A stretch of 53,156 nt of DNA, taken from contig JAUCBJ010006577.1 of NCBI GenBank assembly GCA_032718475.1, positions 1-53,156 on the forward strand, written 5' to 3'. The notes under the pieces were generated by a model, which saw nothing but the letters and a program-made list of their open reading frames with translations, was not told the origin of the DNA and made no database searches. How positions within the stretch are numbered: the stretch's first letter is position 1; every line of letters begins with the position of its first letter. The DNA comes from Nemertoderma westbladi. Lineage: Eukaryota; Xenacoelomorpha; Nemertodermatida; Nemertodermatidae. Made by a program: the position numbers and the translations under genes. Shown one piece after another: positions 19,726 through 29,649 of this stretch.

Positions 19726-20983
19726 TGTTCGCACTTTCAGACCTTTGGCAGTTTAACCCGCCAAATTAGGATGTCTTCTAGATAATAAATCGCTTTAGCC
19801 TCTAACAAATATTTGATTCACTACACTAGTTGAAACCAATCTGTGCGCGATCATTCACCCGTTGGATATACCCGGGAGATTGATTTCGACAGCTTAATCG
19901 TATTGCTATGTAAGCCTAATGTATTATTCGACTGACAGTATTATATAATCTCTGACAATATTATTCACCTTCGGGAAATATTAACAGTTCCTTTAGGACG
20001 TGGCGCTCTATCTATATAAACAGAGTTATGACTTAAACTACTCACAACGATATGGCTTAGTTACAATTCACATATATGGCGCATTCTTTAGGAAATGCTT
20101 CGTTATCAGTCTCACTCATACACAATGCTGCACAATACTGCACACTGATCTGCCGATCTTCACTGATTTTAGTCACATATAAAAGGAACACGGACCGAAT
20201 CATGTAGGGTCTATCAGATAACATTAGATTCACTTCAAACCACTCAACATAGGTCGCAATCATTTATCTGTAACCTTTCTCTCTTACCTTCGGTATATCA
20301 AGAATATTGGGTTTTCGGGGTTATTTGTCGTTATTCCAAATATAATAATTCATCAACCATATTATGAAGAACTGACAGTAAATAGCAGTATAACAATATA
20401 AAAGTATGCACAGTGTTACACAGTATGCAGTGTATGCAGTACTGCAGTATGCAGTATGCAGTATGCAGATAACGGATATATGTCCTTATAATTAAGCCTA
20501 CTAGTGTAGGGCTAAAGCAGAAAAGCACAAAATACTCCAAAGCCGTTCTTCCTGGCTTAGAATCACCAACAATACTGTATAGAATAACTATAAGAATACC
20601 AGCTACCCTTATTCCACGAAGCTCCCGTCCAACACAGAGAAAGAGCAGTGAGATAGGAAAATTCAGTTCAGTAGCTCTGTGATAGGTCAAAATCAAAGCC
20701 AACTCAAATCCTATTGGCAGATACAGAAAGCAGGGCTATGGGGCAACGTGGCAATATCAGCCGTTAGCCGTCGTCATGGTAGCGACACTGTTTTCAAGAG
20801 TATCGAGCTTTTTACGTCACGAAATTACAGATTATGTCCTCTAAAGTACAAATACAGAAGAAATGGCTTTTATGTCCTCCAAAACACCAGTACAGCAAGG
20901 ACACGGCCTTTTTATGCCTGGTAAACCAACCACAGAGTACTTTACGGGGATAATAACCGGCTAATTACGCAAAAGCTTTTACA
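19726..20983 (-). repeat. 3' LTR of Pao/BEL element 3 (LTR A)
   Basis: A 1258-bp direct repeat of 31522-32710. In element orientation it starts TGTAAAAGCTTTTGCG and ends GTGCGAACA, giving TG...CA termini. Long stretches match LTR B closely (the CAGTTTAACCCGCC and TTCGTTATCAGTCTC regions). A block near 20500-20735 does not match LTR B but does match the LTR of element 4 (about 48640-48750). A purine-rich tract abuts it on the internal side. Flanking bases do not form a target duplication with those beyond LTR B. Confidence 0.9.
20400..20470. repeat. TATGCAG-type microsatellite inside LTR A
   Basis: Repeats of TATGCAG and close variants (GTATGCAGT, ACTGCAG) in LTR A. At the equivalent place LTR B has instead a short TTATGTT-rich stretch, so the array expanded or was replaced after the LTRs diverged. 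Confidence 0.7.
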
Positions 20984-20999
20984 CCGCTCCCAGAAAATG
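20984..20999 (-). promoter_or_regulatory. polypurine tract of element 3
   Basis: Reading the minus strand, GGGAGCGG lies directly before the LTR start TGTAAAAG. A purine-rich run abutting the 3' LTR is the expected plus-strand primer site of an LTR retrotransposon. This supports both the LTR boundary and the element orientation. Confidence 0.6.
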
Positions 21000-21061
21000 G
21001 GATTTAAGTCTATAAAATATAACAAATCACAGTATCTAATATATAAAGATACTCTAAACAG

Positions 21062-21382
21062 TTAGTCTTTCTTGCGCGGACGGCGTTTACGCAGTTTTTT
21101 AAAGTTAGCCAGAGTCTTTTTCTCTTTGGGGGGAGCCACTTTACTAGGAGGGCCATAACTCCTGGGTGAAGGGTGCAATATGATTGCATTAGAAGGTTTG
21201 GGTTTACGGTCGGTGTCTCGTCCATTTCGATATGCTTCTCCTCGAGCTGATTTTCCTCCGCTTATCATGGGATACGTTCGTCCAAAACTCTCGCAGAGAA
21301 TAGGGTTTTCTAAGCTTGATATCTTCTTAGAGATTCGAGATTTCCCAATCGAACTGAGATAAGGCCAATTCGTTTATCGATT
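21062..21382 (-). CDS. possible small basic ORF near the 3' LTR of element 3
   Basis: The frame is open from about 21382 to the stop at 21062, about 105 codons, with ATG at 21268 leaving 68 residues. The C-terminal 25 residues are very basic (KKLRKRRPRKKD at the end), like a nuclear-localisation or nucleic-acid-binding tail. The rest is Pro/Ser/Gly-rich. It lies between the 345-codon ORF and the 3' LTR, and could be a separate small protein, a 3' exon or chance. No homologue is recognised. Confidence 0.35.
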
Positions 21383-21621
21383 GGACTTACTGTTATAACT
21401 TACGTTTATCTGAACAAACGCAGGTTTCTTTTTTGATCTTTATAGAATAGCGTTTAACTCGTTTCGTACAACGCTCTCCTTCACCTTGATGAGGGGTTGT
21501 ATCGCGTTAAACGGGGACGACCATACGGTTGGATAGTGATATTAGGTGTCCGCGTCACAATCCGGCTAGGTAAGATGGGCGGCTAGCTAGAAATCACTGT
21601 CGGAGTGTTACCGATTAATTG

Positions 21622-22659
21622 TTAGGGTAGCACTAGATCTTTGAACAGTGAATACAGCTCGGGAGGATCCGTCATACTAATAGGATCAAGAGTCTGAGGT
21701 CTCACTAGGGAATGAGGAGCTCTGATCGAGTATTCCGAAACTCTGATCATTGGTTTATTTAAGGATCGTCTGAGTCGAACGAGCGTAGGTGATACATTGA
21801 ACAAGTTTCGCTCGAAACTCCTGTAAGTATAGCGAGTAAAACCGTGTTTAAAGCAACGTCTCCGCGGATGTTTATGTCTTTCCGTTTGTTGGTTGGGTCT
21901 TGGGTATTCATCGCAATAATACCCAAAAACGTACGTCTTGTAGGGGAAACGCGGGTGATCGTTCTCCAGCTTACAATATTCCTCCATCCGTTCGAAGCTA
22001 TTCGGTACAACAGGTAGCGGTCGATCGGCGGTAAGATACATCATAGGGGAATCGAGCCGTTTGAGTTCTACCATGCAGTCATGATGTATACCTTGAGGAT
22101 ATCGAGTTTCTAGATTTTGTTGACTGGCAATATTGAGATATGTTTCTATCAGGAATTCCAGATAATCGTTGAAGTCGCTGCGTTTATTCGGCTCCTCAAC
22201 GTCTTCTCTTTCGATTCGGTTTCGCATAGAATTCTCATGTTCGATTCTCGGTTTATTGTTCCGCCTCCGCTGGGTATGATATTTAAATAGAACCATTTCT
22301 CTTTTGGTGTCTATATCGTCTATATCGTGTAAATCGATAGGATGACCAGTAGTTAAGAAGGCCATATACGTACCATTACGCTGCGTATATCGAGCAGCGA
22401 ATTTTCTATAGTCCAACTCACGCGTGAGCCGCTCTTGGGACATTGGCGGTTCGATATAACGACCATCGTCCTCCGCAGCAGTTGGACTAACGTCGCCGCG
22501 TATTAAGCTATCAACAAACGCTTGTAAAAGTAGAGTATATCGCTCCCCGATACCAAGACCATCTTCTATCAACTCCGTCATATCTGCTATATATGAGTTT
22601 ATCCATATTATAATGAGTCCACATTTAGGCGAGCGGGCGTCGCTGCCTACCCCAATCAA
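21622..22659 (-). CDS. unidentified 3' ORF of element 3
   Basis: An open frame of 345 codons whose first codon is TTG; the first ATG is at 22581, giving about 319 residues (MTELIEDG...). It occupies the position where some LTR elements carry env, but I see no signal peptide, no transmembrane segment and no Cys-rich ectodomain. It is hydrophilic, rich in Arg, Tyr, Pro and Glu, with a basic region (KHPRRRCFKHG) about two thirds along. It is not part of the normal Pao/BEL gag-pol set and has no counterpart at elements 1 or 2. It could be an accessory protein or captured host sequence. Function unknown. Confidence 0.5.
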   Translation of the reverse strand: MIGVGSDARSPKCGLIIIWINSYIADMTELIEDGLGIGERYTLLLQAFVDSLIRGDVSPTAAEDDGRYIEPPMSQERLTRELDYRKFAARYTQRNGTYMAFLTTGHPIDLHDIDDIDTKREMVLFKYHTQRRRNNKPRIEHENSMRNRIEREDVEEPNKRSDFNDYLEFLIETYLNIASQQNLETRYPQGIHHDCMVELKRLDSPMMYLTADRPLPVVPNSFERMEEYCKLENDHPRFPYKTYVFGYYCDEYPRPNQQTERHKHPRRRCFKHGFTRYTYRSFERNLFNVSPTLVRLRRSLNKPMIRVSEYSIRAPHSLVRPQTLDPISMTDPPELYSLFKDLVLP

Positions 22660-24229
22660 CCCCCGGACAGTACGAGATCCTCAGCGCCGATGTGTCGTCG
22701 CCGCTGTACTTTCGCCAACGACGTAGCCGCACAACGACAACGACAACCGGCACAAGTCACTCAACTGTCCGTCCCAAAGGCTTAGATGTACTTCAGGTTT
22801 TCCTTGGAGAGTTAGGTTACTTTTACGATTGCGACTAGCTACTGTAAACACACTTTAGCAGTAACATTCACCTATAAACTCACAAATACCACACAACTGG
22901 TCACAACTACACACATTCGGGCCATTTGTCCGTTAGTCAATGCCTTCCAGAATGTCACTGTATTATTATGTATCCCTGGATACTAGTAGTGCGCTATTTA
23001 TTCCCTATGCTATTCAATGGGACAAGCTTTCTATTGTTCTTTTAACTCAATTCTAATTCTAGCGTGGTTGTTGCTATGGTGACATTATGCAAAGCTAGCG
23101 GTAGAATTAGGGTAATTCCAATGCATACAGATCTGGGATGTTATTTAATAGTATTCTTTAATAGTCAATGTCCTGTTTTATACATGACTTTATGAATTTT
23201 ATCGGCTATTGACTATGTTTGGGAGACTTCGCACACTCATACTCATAATAAGATAAATCTCCGCTCCCTTGATCTATTAATTAATGGAATTTTGGGAATG
23301 TTATAAATTGCGTAAAAATGGCAATTTATTAAATTCATTAAAAGGCATGAATTTAAATTTATTCCCTGAAATTTTATTATTTGATAATTAAATTGACATA
23401 TTTTGATTCTAGAACATGTCTGGGGACACAAGATCCTTAATTCTATGACAATTGTCTTTTTAAGAATATCGGTAAATGCTACGATATCTTAATTGACTAG
23501 AATTGTTGAAGGATCTGAATTTTACAGATTTTGATTTATTAGATTTGCAAATATTAAATAATTAATATTTGAGATGGGCACCAATTTATTCCAGAACTTG
23601 TCTGGGGACGTTAACCACTGATTCTAAAATTTGTCTTTCAAGTATATCGGTGGGTGCCGCGATATCTTAATCGACTAGAATTACAGATGGTCAAAAGGTT
23701 TAACAGATTTATGTGCGTTTTACGCTACTGTTAGAGGGACATCACGCTACTATATGTATTATTATATACAGTATGAGAGCAATATCGCACGAAGCAATGT
23801 CAGTGTGAAGAGGCAAGTCGTTTCCAAGGTCTACCCAGAGCTTGGTTTAGCCGAGACACGAGGATCTGAACTTTGCATTCCTAATACTCTGCCTACCAAT
23901 AATACTTAAATATAGTAGTGGCTTTATTGTACTTTAATAAGTACGGACATTTCATCTTACTGTAGTCACGTATTTATAATATGATACGGACAGTAAGGAA
24001 AGAGGAAAAGAATTATTTCTTGCCGTCGCATTAAATATAATATATACGTAATTAAGTAATAAACGCGAATATATATTGCACTAATCTACTAAATAATCGC
24101 TAAAATAACATTCTACTGAATAAAATTAAAGAAAACGATTATAATAAAATTACATAGTAATACATACAGAAATATAAAAATAATAAAATAATATAAAATA
24201 ATAGAGTCACACACCCACTCCATATGTTG
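22660..24229. other. non-coding 3' region of element 3
   Basis: AT-rich, no convincing gene. It contains a diverged tandem duplication of about 184 bp: TGTCTGGGGAC recurs near 23418 and 23602, followed in both by an ATATCGGT...CGATATCTTAAT...GACTAGAATT block. The stretch 23900-24229 is very AT-rich and leads into the end of the gag-protease ORF. Confidence 0.5.
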
Positions 24230-27200
24230 TTACGTTATGGAGTCCCTAGATGTTTGAAGGATTAGGGAGGTGGTCGTGGGAAGAGAATCTTGCCTTCCAC
24301 AGTTTCCGGAGAGTCCTCCATTCCCTTCCGGTAAACACAAACGACCGACTGGGTGATTGAGTCGCTGCATCCCGAATACAATTCCAGGTTTCCTCTTCGT
24401 CCTGGAATAGTGACGATAGAAACATCGCTCTAGGTACACGACGGCCTTACAAAGCCGATTCCAGGAGCTATAGTGGTCTGTCGCTCCCTGCAGGAGAGGT
24501 GAGAGTCCCTGCGAGATGTCTGATGTTCCAGAGCTCCAATCGCTCTCTCTGATCTTCATGAAGGATCCACTCGCGGTGGGGAGGTCCAGATCCACGGCGT
24601 CGTCTCTGGCAATATGCAATACCGACAGATCTATCCCGGGTTCAAATAACTCCGCTCCACCCGTCCGGGTTTTAGGTTTGACTTTCTCCGCTCCCTTGGC
24701 TGGTCTAATCTCAGTCGGAGTAAGATGGGGAGGCCATTCATCCTCCTTACTCAGGAAGTCGGGTTCACCTAACCGGTCTGTAGTATCTGTCAGTTCTTGA
24801 GGAGTTGCTCCTCTGGAAGCGATGTCGGCTAAATTCATCGTCTTGGGGCAATATCTCCATTGATCTACATTGGAGTTAAGATTGTCATTATCTGAGGAGT
24901 GTGGTGTTCCCTCAGTTGGTTTGTCTCCCTCACTAGTATCATCTTCCCATTCACTCACCTGGCAGACGCGATCTTGAAGCAGTCTTTCTCTGAGTGTTCT
25001 TCGGGAAGGTCCAGTAAGGTACCAACCTACTCTAGTTCTTACCGCATAGGTCTGAAGTGGTTGCGGTTGAGCAGGTCGTTTCTCCAATGTCTCCAGCGCC
25101 TCATGCGCGTTTTGACCGATTAATATTTGTACTCCAGGATAATCGGTGTCGAATCTAGGAATGTTAAGTCGTTGGGCATGATCATCTTCGTCCCAATTAT
25201 AAGGTTCCACTTGGGTGGTAGCGAAGTTCTTTATTGCCACCATTTTGACTGACCTTATACTGTGTTCTCCTAGTTTATCCTGTGGAGTGGACAACTCACA
25301 TATATAATAGTCGGCAGCCACAGCAGATTTCCAAACCTGCATGATCCCTGACATGTTTAGCTTGGTTCGGAACTTGGGTTGTCCAGCAAAGATGTCCTCG
25401 GCTAGTTCCCTATCGATGAATGTTCCCGTGCTGCCGGAGTCCAGGAGGGCGTTCACTATATAGCTCTTCTGAGGTCCGTGGACCCGTAACTGGACTACAG
25501 GAAATTCTCGGATTCCTACATTTGAAGTTGGCGCTTTCCAAGATTGTTGTTGATCTGAAGTAGTTAGGGTAAGGTCGCTGTCTGTGTCTTTCTCATACAT
25601 GAGTGCTCGATACACTGCGGTGGTGTTTATTAAGTAACAGGATTCGTTTTCGTCGGAGAACTCGTCCGTATAGAATCCTTCCATCTCAGATTGATCAGTG
25701 TCGTTCACATCACTGAATTGGACATGTAGTTCGGACTCACTTACCTGACTCGGGCTGTTTCGTTCGAATTCCGTGTGCAACAAGATATGATGTTTTGCGC
25801 CGCACTTTGCACACCTTGCGTCGGAGTAACAGGTTCGCCGTTGGTGTCCTCGTCTGAGGCAATTATAACACAACCGCTTATCCCACATGACTTCACGTCT
25901 ATCCTTTAGTGATTTCCTCAGGAATTTATCACACGCATTTAAACGGTGGGGCCCGTCGCACAGCACACATTTCGGCTTGATGTTACTTACTTTAACCTGT
26001 GCTATGTGGTGCACACTTGTTCTTTCCTCGGGCTTTCTCACCTGAATTCTTTTAGGAGACGTAGGAAGGGTTTTTTGTACCTGTTCTCTCCTGTCATTTG
26101 CTCGAGACTTGAATTTACTTACCTGATCTTTAGGCATTTTATTGACATAATAAGATCTATCAGTGTCTTTCCCGCTATCTTCTCCTTGAGAAGTCTGGCT
26201 TTCGCCGTCGTCTGTATAACACACTGGTGTTACCTTTCTCCTAGAGACGGGTTTTTCACTTACCTTGTTTTCCGGTGTCTTCTCTCGGGACTGCTTGAGG
26301 AGTTGCAATTTCACTTCTCCATCCAAGAATGACATGAGATCAGCCATGGTAGGGTCTCGTCGTTGTTGTTCCATCATATATAGTACTTTCTTATCCCAGC
26401 GTGTGCCTACCCCACCTTTCGGTAAAGTAGAAGCCACAGCTCCAATGACCATAGAACTTTGGTATTCATGAGACTTACCTAACCAATCTAATTGTCTACA
26501 GATCTCTTGAATCTCATCGGAAAACTCTATTATCCCACTGCTGATGAACTTTCTGGGCGCTACTAATTTTGCATATAAATACTTAGCGATATTATTCCTA
26601 TTACCATACCTGATGTTTAGTGTGTCCCAAACTTGTCTTAATCCGTCTGGATGTCCAATAAACTTTAACGCCATTAACTTGGGAGATCCTTCCAAGCACT
26701 CGATGAGGTATCTAAGTTTTTCTCCATTAGATAGTACAGAGTTCTGTATGTTATCTTTGTAATATTCATTAAAAGGTAACCATTTCATCTCATCTCCATT
26801 GAATTTGACTATCTCTCCCACCTTCACCGCTTGACGGGCTTCGGTTCTAGCCATTTGACGCGTAAAACTTTCTTGGGCCATCGTGTTATTTAATATCGAG
26901 TTATCGGTATATAAATTTCTCGGATTATGATCAGGTCTATAGGGAATGTCATTATCAACAGGTCTATAATTACCCTTAATAGGGTTCACTATAGGAGTTT
27001 CTACTTCGCTAGCAGTATAGATGCGTGTAGGCTCCACACCTTGCGCATGAGATATTTCAGACCTAACAGGTTGACACATTGTTACAGGGGGTGGTGGTAT
27101 ACCCTTTTGTAAATTTACTAATTTATCGCGTTCTAGCGCGATATTTTGCTGCACTTCTTGCAACTCTAGCCTACTTTCCCTTACTGTGCCCTTTAACTGT

Positions 27201-29266
27201 TGAACAGTCCCTTCTAACTCTCGGACCTGTTGGGAGGAGCGTGCTTGATTCTCCTCCATCTTTCCGAGGAGAATGTCCATCCCCCGCCGTCTCTCGTCCA
27301 CCCAATCAACCGCCGAAACGGGATCCGCCAACGTCGTAGCGGGCAGACGAGGGACAACGGGCGACAAATCAGTAATATTTCGCTCGGGGTCCAGGACCTG
27401 AACTGTCTTCTGGGCAGTTCTACTGGGCACAGGTAGCTTAGTGCTATGCAGAGGGAATGTAGAGGTAGCTTCAGGGAGCACAGGTGTGTCTATCACCGAA
27501 GGGGTGATTTCAAAAACAGGCCTAATTATTTCAGGCTCATCTACTATAGTAGGGAGTCTTTCTATTTTAATTATTTGGTCTGTGGGTTCTGTACTGCCTA
27601 AGTTGGTGTTATTTAGTTGCCTTCTAACAGCTGGAGGCAAATCAGGCAATTTCTGACGGTGGAATGTTCTTTTACGTCTGCTTAGACGAGATCTATTTCC
27701 TTTGCCTTCAGTATCGGTGGTATCGCCTTCTTCAGATGATGTATATCCCTGTCTTTTGGGAGTAGATCGATTCATCATCTGCATATTACTAGCTGTTAAC
27801 TGTTTACTGAAGTCGTCTTGCTTCTCTTGAAGATTTTCCAACTCCAGTTGGGTGATCTCTTCAGCCGCTCTCCGTTCTGCTTCCGCCACCGCTGCCGCTT
27901 TTGCCTCTGCCGCTGCCGCTTTTGCCTCTGCCGCTGTCGCTTTTGCCTTTGCCTCGGCTTCTGCTGCTGCCGCTTTTGCCTCTGCCGCTGCCGCTTTTGC
28001 CTTTGCCTCGGCTTCTGCTGCTGCCGCTTTTGCCTCTGCCGCTGCTTCTGCCAAGGTCGCCTTTCTTTCTGCCTCTGCCACTGCTGCTATCTTTCTGTCT
28101 TCTATACGTTTTTTCCTTACTTGTTCTTCCTTTTCTCTAGCGATGCGGAGTTGTTCATCGAATTTAGCTTGGTTCGCCGCTAACCTATCTACATCTATTG
28201 CATCCAACACACGCTGGGCTCCTTCACTATTAGGGCTAAGTCCATCTAGCCTTCTCCTCAACTCTTCATCTCCCAAAAAACGCTGATAGTCTGACAGATA
28301 GATGTCAATGGCATCCTTCTTATGCGGTTTCTCTGCCGTCGCTTCACTTTCCACTTGGGAAAAAGTAGCGTCCGTTGATTCTCCATGGGTTGAGCGCTCC
28401 TCCAGCTGAGCTTTCCACTGAGCTGCTCCTTGAACCTGGCGACTCACCCGTTGAAACCAAGTCTTTACGGCAACTTGCAACGACGTGTCTTGTCTTCGTT
28501 TAGAAGCCTCCTCAAAGGCCGATAATATTAACCTGATTCGTAGAATTCTTTCTCTTACTTGATAAAGCAGCTGTCCCTGCTCTTGAGGTCCTTGAGGTTG
28601 TTGTAACAGTTGTTTTTCTACTCGCTCCATAGAGCTGAAGAATCCCTGTGCGTATCCGGCTGCGGACCTCTTCCACACAGCTGGATCTATGGTTTCCTCG
28701 GCTACTCCCATCCGGTGTATGTCTTCCCAGGCAGCTTCGGATAAATCAAACGGGAGTCCGGGTCCGGGAAAGTTCCATTGCGACTCGACCATGGACTTCA
28801 GTTCTTCCCTTGTGTATCCAGCATAACTATCTCTAGTTGAACGCTGGCTTCTCGCCCAATCGATCTGGTGTTCTTCCACAGCGATCAATAACCTAGTGAG
28901 TACGGCTGCAGGAAGGATGAGAAGGGGATCTGAATAAGCCTCATCCGTCATCCTTGCTCCGCGTTCGGGTGTCAGTTCTACCGTATCTTCACTACTGGAG
29001 CTGTCGGGCCGCTGAGAAATAAGTTCTTGGCTCGCGGGTTGTTGCTGTTCCGCTGCTTCTTGGTTCCGCTTGACCTGAGCTCGAGTGCCTATGACAGACC
29101 TACGATGTTGGACCAGCCTAGGTTCTTTTATTACTACTGGAGGGATGACCTTCCTCACAGTGGGAGGTGAACTGAACTTACGACCAGACGGTTCTACGTC
29201 TCTATCTGAGTCGCAGATAGTTACATCTAATAAACTGTCTGACAGGTTCTGCTTAGTATCAGACAT
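24230..29266 (-). CDS. gag-protease polyprotein of element 3 (RT/RNase H and IN deleted in frame)
   Basis: A 1678-codon ORF from a true ATG (29266). Residues 1-380 form an N-terminal region shared with element 4. An Ala/Glu/Lys repeat helix is at about 385-475, a disordered linker follows, and the DUF1759-like domain (VKFNGDEMKWLPF) is near 815-960. CCHC-like knuckles span about 1098-1165 and a protease with canonical ALLDSGSTGTFID is near 1274. After the usual post-protease segment (GVQILIGQ, VGWYLTGP) the protein jumps near residue 1460 to the end of RNase H (QWRYCPKTMNLADIASRG). Near 1637 it jumps to a tail like the pol C-terminus (GRLCLPEGN). By comparison with elements 1 and 2 about 550-650 codons of RT/RNase H and nearly all of integrase are absent, yet the frame is intact throughout. 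Confidence 0.92.
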   Translation of the reverse strand: MSDTKQNLSDSLLDVTICDSDRDVEPSGRKFSSPPTVRKVIPPVVIKEPRLVQHRRSVIGTRAQVKRNQEAAEQQQPASQELISQRPDSSSSEDTVELTPERGARMTDEAYSDPLLILPAAVLTRLLIAVEEHQIDWARSQRSTRDSYAGYTREELKSMVESQWNFPGPGLPFDLSEAAWEDIHRMGVAEETIDPAVWKRSAAGYAQGFFSSMERVEKQLLQQPQGPQEQGQLLYQVRERILRIRLILSAFEEASKRRQDTSLQVAVKTWFQRVSRQVQGAAQWKAQLEERSTHGESTDATFSQVESEATAEKPHKKDAIDIYLSDYQRFLGDEELRRRLDGLSPNSEGAQRVLDAIDVDRLAANQAKFDEQLRIAREKEEQVRKKRIEDRKIAAVAEAERKATLAEAAAEAKAAAAEAEAKAKAAAAEAKAAAAEAEAKAKATAAEAKAAAAEAKAAAVAEAERRAAEEITQLELENLQEKQDDFSKQLTASNMQMMNRSTPKRQGYTSSEEGDTTDTEGKGNRSRLSRRKRTFHRQKLPDLPPAVRRQLNNTNLGSTEPTDQIIKIERLPTIVDEPEIIRPVFEITPSVIDTPVLPEATSTFPLHSTKLPVPSRTAQKTVQVLDPERNITDLSPVVPRLPATTLADPVSAVDWVDERRRGMDILLGKMEENQARSSQQVRELEGTVQQLKGTVRESRLELQEVQQNIALERDKLVNLQKGIPPPPVTMCQPVRSEISHAQGVEPTRIYTASEVETPIVNPIKGNYRPVDNDIPYRPDHNPRNLYTDNSILNNTMAQESFTRQMARTEARQAVKVGEIVKFNGDEMKWLPFNEYYKDNIQNSVLSNGEKLRYLIECLEGSPKLMALKFIGHPDGLRQVWDTLNIRYGNRNNIAKYLYAKLVAPRKFISSGIIEFSDEIQEICRQLDWLGKSHEYQSSMVIGAVASTLPKGGVGTRWDKKVLYMMEQQRRDPTMADLMSFLDGEVKLQLLKQSREKTPENKVSEKPVSRRKVTPVCYTDDGESQTSQGEDSGKDTDRSYYVNKMPKDQVSKFKSRANDRREQVQKTLPTSPKRIQVRKPEERTSVHHIAQVKVSNIKPKCVLCDGPHRLNACDKFLRKSLKDRREVMWDKRLCYNCLRRGHQRRTCYSDARCAKCGAKHHILLHTEFERNSPSQVSESELHVQFSDVNDTDQSEMEGFYTDEFSDENESCYLINTTAVYRALMYEKDTDSDLTLTTSDQQQSWKAPTSNVGIREFPVVQLRVHGPQKSYIVNALLDSGSTGTFIDRELAEDIFAGQPKFRTKLNMSGIMQVWKSAVAADYYICELSTPQDKLGEHSIRSVKMVAIKNFATTQVEPYNWDEDDHAQRLNIPRFDTDYPGVQILIGQNAHEALETLEKRPAQPQPLQTYAVRTRVGWYLTGPSRRTLRERLLQDRVCQVSEWEDDTSEGDKPTEGTPHSSDNDNLNSNVDQWRYCPKTMNLADIASRGATPQELTDTTDRLGEPDFLSKEDEWPPHLTPTEIRPAKGAEKVKPKTRTGGAELFEPGIDLSVLHIARDDAVDLDLPTASGSFMKIRESDWSSGTSDISQGLSPLLQGATDHYSSWNRLCKAVVYLERCFYRHYSRTKRKPGIVFGMQRLNHPVGRLCLPEGNGGLSGNCGRQDSLPTTTSLILQTSRDSIT
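27850..28110 (-). repeat. Ala/Glu/Lys coding repeat in gag of element 3
   Basis: Tandem units of GCTGCCGCTTTTGCCTCTGC type (plus-strand view) encode AEAKAAA and EAKAKAAA blocks on the minus strand, predicted to be a long charged helix. Opposite-strand open frames here are Cys- or Ala-rich shadows. Confidence 0.85.
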
Positions 29267-29404
29267 GTCTACGTATACCGTTGAATGTCTACTGCTGTAT
29301 TACAGTCTGAGCAAGTCTAGTAATTCAGTATTAACTGCTAGCCTAGTAATTAATTACCGATACTGCTACTCAGTGTAGCGTGATATATATATAATATATT
29401 AGAA

Positions 29405-29649
29405 TACCGGTATACTTATAGTATATATAACTATATAAGTATTATTACAGACTAGGTTTATCACAGAATACCGGTATAATTTTTAGCACAAATATATATA
29501 AATATATAATAGGCCTATCGGGAATACCGGTATACAGCTTACAGTTTGTAGTATATATAATTCTGGAATAGAATTAATTACAAGTACCGGTATAATTTCA
29601 GCCTAGATTTATAGAAATAAAGATAATAGGCCTATCGTAAATACCGGTA
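29405..29649. repeat. five TACCGGTA boxes at ~60-bp spacing (element 3 leader)
   Basis: The palindrome TACCGGTA occurs at 29405, 29469, 29525, 29585 and 29642 (spacings 64, 56, 60, 57), each in an AT-rich TATATA/AGGCCTA context. The array lies about 140-380 bases upstream of the gag ATG. Element 4 has the same array at the same place. Confidence 0.9.

Noticed and set aside
20000-20182. 60-codon frame present in both LTRs (20000-20182, 31797-31979)
   Set aside because: Repeated only because it lies in the LTR; no start context or protein-like composition, and it is antisense to the element.
27818-28286. Plus-strand Cys-rich and Ala-rich frames
   Set aside because: Shadows of the Ala/Glu/Lys repeat in the element 3 polyprotein.
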